A stretch of 15,935 nucleotides of DNA from CAZMCT01 sp964564785 (GTDB lineage: Bacteria; Planctomycetota; Phycisphaerae; UBA1845; Fen-1342), in contig CAZMCT010000094.1 in NCBI GenBank assembly GCA_964564785.1, positions 1 through 15,935 on the forward strand, in the 5' to 3' direction. The position numbers and the translations under genes were made by a program. The stretch's first letter is position 1. Every line of letters begins with the position of its first letter. Positions 15,155 to 15,935 of this stretch are shown here, one piece after another. A model generated the notes under the pieces. It had not been told where the DNA came from. It worked only from the letters and a program-made list of their open reading frames with translations, and made no database searches.

Positions 15155-15916
15155 ATGTACACCCGTTGGGCAGGTCAACGCTTGCTCGCCTGGTGCTCGG
15201 TCCTGCTCTGGGCACCGGAGTCAAATGCGCAGCCGTGTACCCCACGTTGGACGAGCCGATTTACCGGCGACGGGCGCGTTGCGACGACGGTGAATGCGCT
15301 TCTGGAATTTGAGGGGGATCTCTATGTCGGGGGCTCGTTCGACAGCATCATGAATCGAGATTTGCTCTATGTGGTACGCCTGAGTGGCGCGCGCTGGTCG
15401 CCGTTCGGCGCAGGTCTGGGGCATCCAATATACGAGGCGTATTGTCATGCGTTTGCGTCATTCGGTGACCCTCCGAAGTTCTTCGCTGCCAGCGAGATCG
15501 GGGTATTCCGGCGGCCCGACGACCCGAATATGCCGATTGATCCGAATGATCCGAATGGCTGGTGGCCGCGGATCGCCGCCACGGATGGTCCCGTACGGGC
15601 GCTGGCGGTCTATCAGGGCATGCTCTACGCGGGCGGGGAGTTTACGTGCATCCGCCCCGCGGACCCGAATGACCCAAACGCTCTCTGCGACCCGAACACG
15701 CCCGGACACGTCGCCGGTCCGATTGCGCGCTGGGACGGACAGACCTGGTCGGCCGTTGGCGGCGGCGTCGGGCCCGATCCGAACGACGCGAACAGCCCCG
15801 CGCCAAGCGTACTTGCGCTGACGGTATTCGAGGACGACGGCGGCGAAGCGCTGTTCGTGGGCGGCACATTCCTGACCGCAGGCGGCGTCAGCACGAACCG
15901 CATCGCACGGTGGTGA
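15155..15916 (+). CDS. Secreted propeller-repeat protein, interrupted by an in-frame TGA near the window edge
   Basis: The frame encodes 253 residues. GGAGG (15144-15148) lies six bases before the ATG, and a signal peptide ends near NAQ/PCT (about residue 26). It has the same repeat type as the N-terminus of the giant protein: ALLEFEGDLYVGGSFDS, ALAVYQGMLYAGGEFT, and ALTVFEDDGGEALFVGGTFLTAGG then NRIARW. Loops hold Asp-Pro-Asn inserts (PNDPNGWW, ADPNDPNALCDPN, GPDPNDANSP). The frame stops at TGA (15914-15916) directly after ARW, where homologous repeats continue with Asp-Gly and a Trp. The bases after the stop, in the same frame, read Ile-Pro-Asp-Pro-Asn-Asp, just like the loop inserts. So this may be a pseudogene, a sequencing error or a real stop followed by chance. 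The gene lies 65 bp after the PEP-CTERM gene and may be co-transcribed with it. Confidence 0.8.
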   Translation: MYTRWAGQRLLAWCSVLLWAPESNAQPCTPRWTSRFTGDGRVATTVNALLEFEGDLYVGGSFDSIMNRDLLYVVRLSGARWSPFGAGLGHPIYEAYCHAFASFGDPPKFFAASEIGVFRRPDDPNMPIDPNDPNGWWPRIAATDGPVRALAVYQGMLYAGGEFTCIRPADPNDPNALCDPNTPGHVAGPIARWDGQTWSAVGGGVGPDPNDANSPAPSVLALTVFEDDGGEALFVGGTFLTAGGVSTNRIARW

Positions 15917-15935
15917 ATCCCGGATCCGAACGATC

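Overview
The window is GC-rich DNA that reads like a member of the Planctomycetota, possibly Phycisphaerae-like. The grounds are large secreted proteins with Ig-like and propeller repeats, Asp-Pro-Asn loop inserts, a PEP-CTERM tail, a zinc-finger/Ser-Thr kinase/CHASE2 receptor, a formylglycine-generating-enzyme-like lipoprotein and a secreted terpene-cyclase-like toroid. This is inferred from protein style only; no rRNA or marker gene is present. Nearly every product carries a Sec or lipoprotein signal, or membrane segments, so this is a cell-envelope and secretome region.

Left part, minus strand (1-7934): the start of a lipoprotein gene (cut by the window edge), a secreted protein of unknown function (388-1521), a SUMF1/FGE-domain lipoprotein (1928-2800), and a 1695-residue surface protein (2847-7934). 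The surface protein has a seven-repeat N-terminal propeller, thirteen Ig-like domains, one FN3-like domain and a Cys/Gly-hydrophobic-Arg tail. It and the FGE-like lipoprotein lie 46 bp apart and probably form an operon. Eight copies of a 13-bp motif close to CGGRANCGATTAC, all in one orientation, occur in only two places: upstream of the secreted-protein gene, and in the divergent region between the giant gene and the plus-strand genes. They are a candidate regulator-binding site linking these units.

Middle, plus strand (8206-11249): a coiled-coil lipoprotein overlaps by ATGA a secreted alpha/alpha-toroid protein related to prenyltransferase/squalene-oxidase repeat proteins. A non-coding gap of about 420 bp holds a weak terminator candidate and two hairpins. 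It is followed by a membrane-anchored 3D-domain protein, probably acting on peptidoglycan.

Right part, plus strand (11527-15916): a zinc-finger/kinase/CHASE2 transmembrane receptor, a PEP-CTERM secreted protein, and a second propeller protein of the same repeat family as the giant protein's N-terminus. That last reading frame meets TGA in mid-repeat, but the bases after it continue the same protein style to the window edge.

No tRNA, rRNA, CRISPR array, transposase or phage gene was seen. Gene starts are mostly well supported by GGAGG-type ribosome binding sites about 6-7 bases upstream. Several long reading frames on opposite strands are GC-driven shadows.
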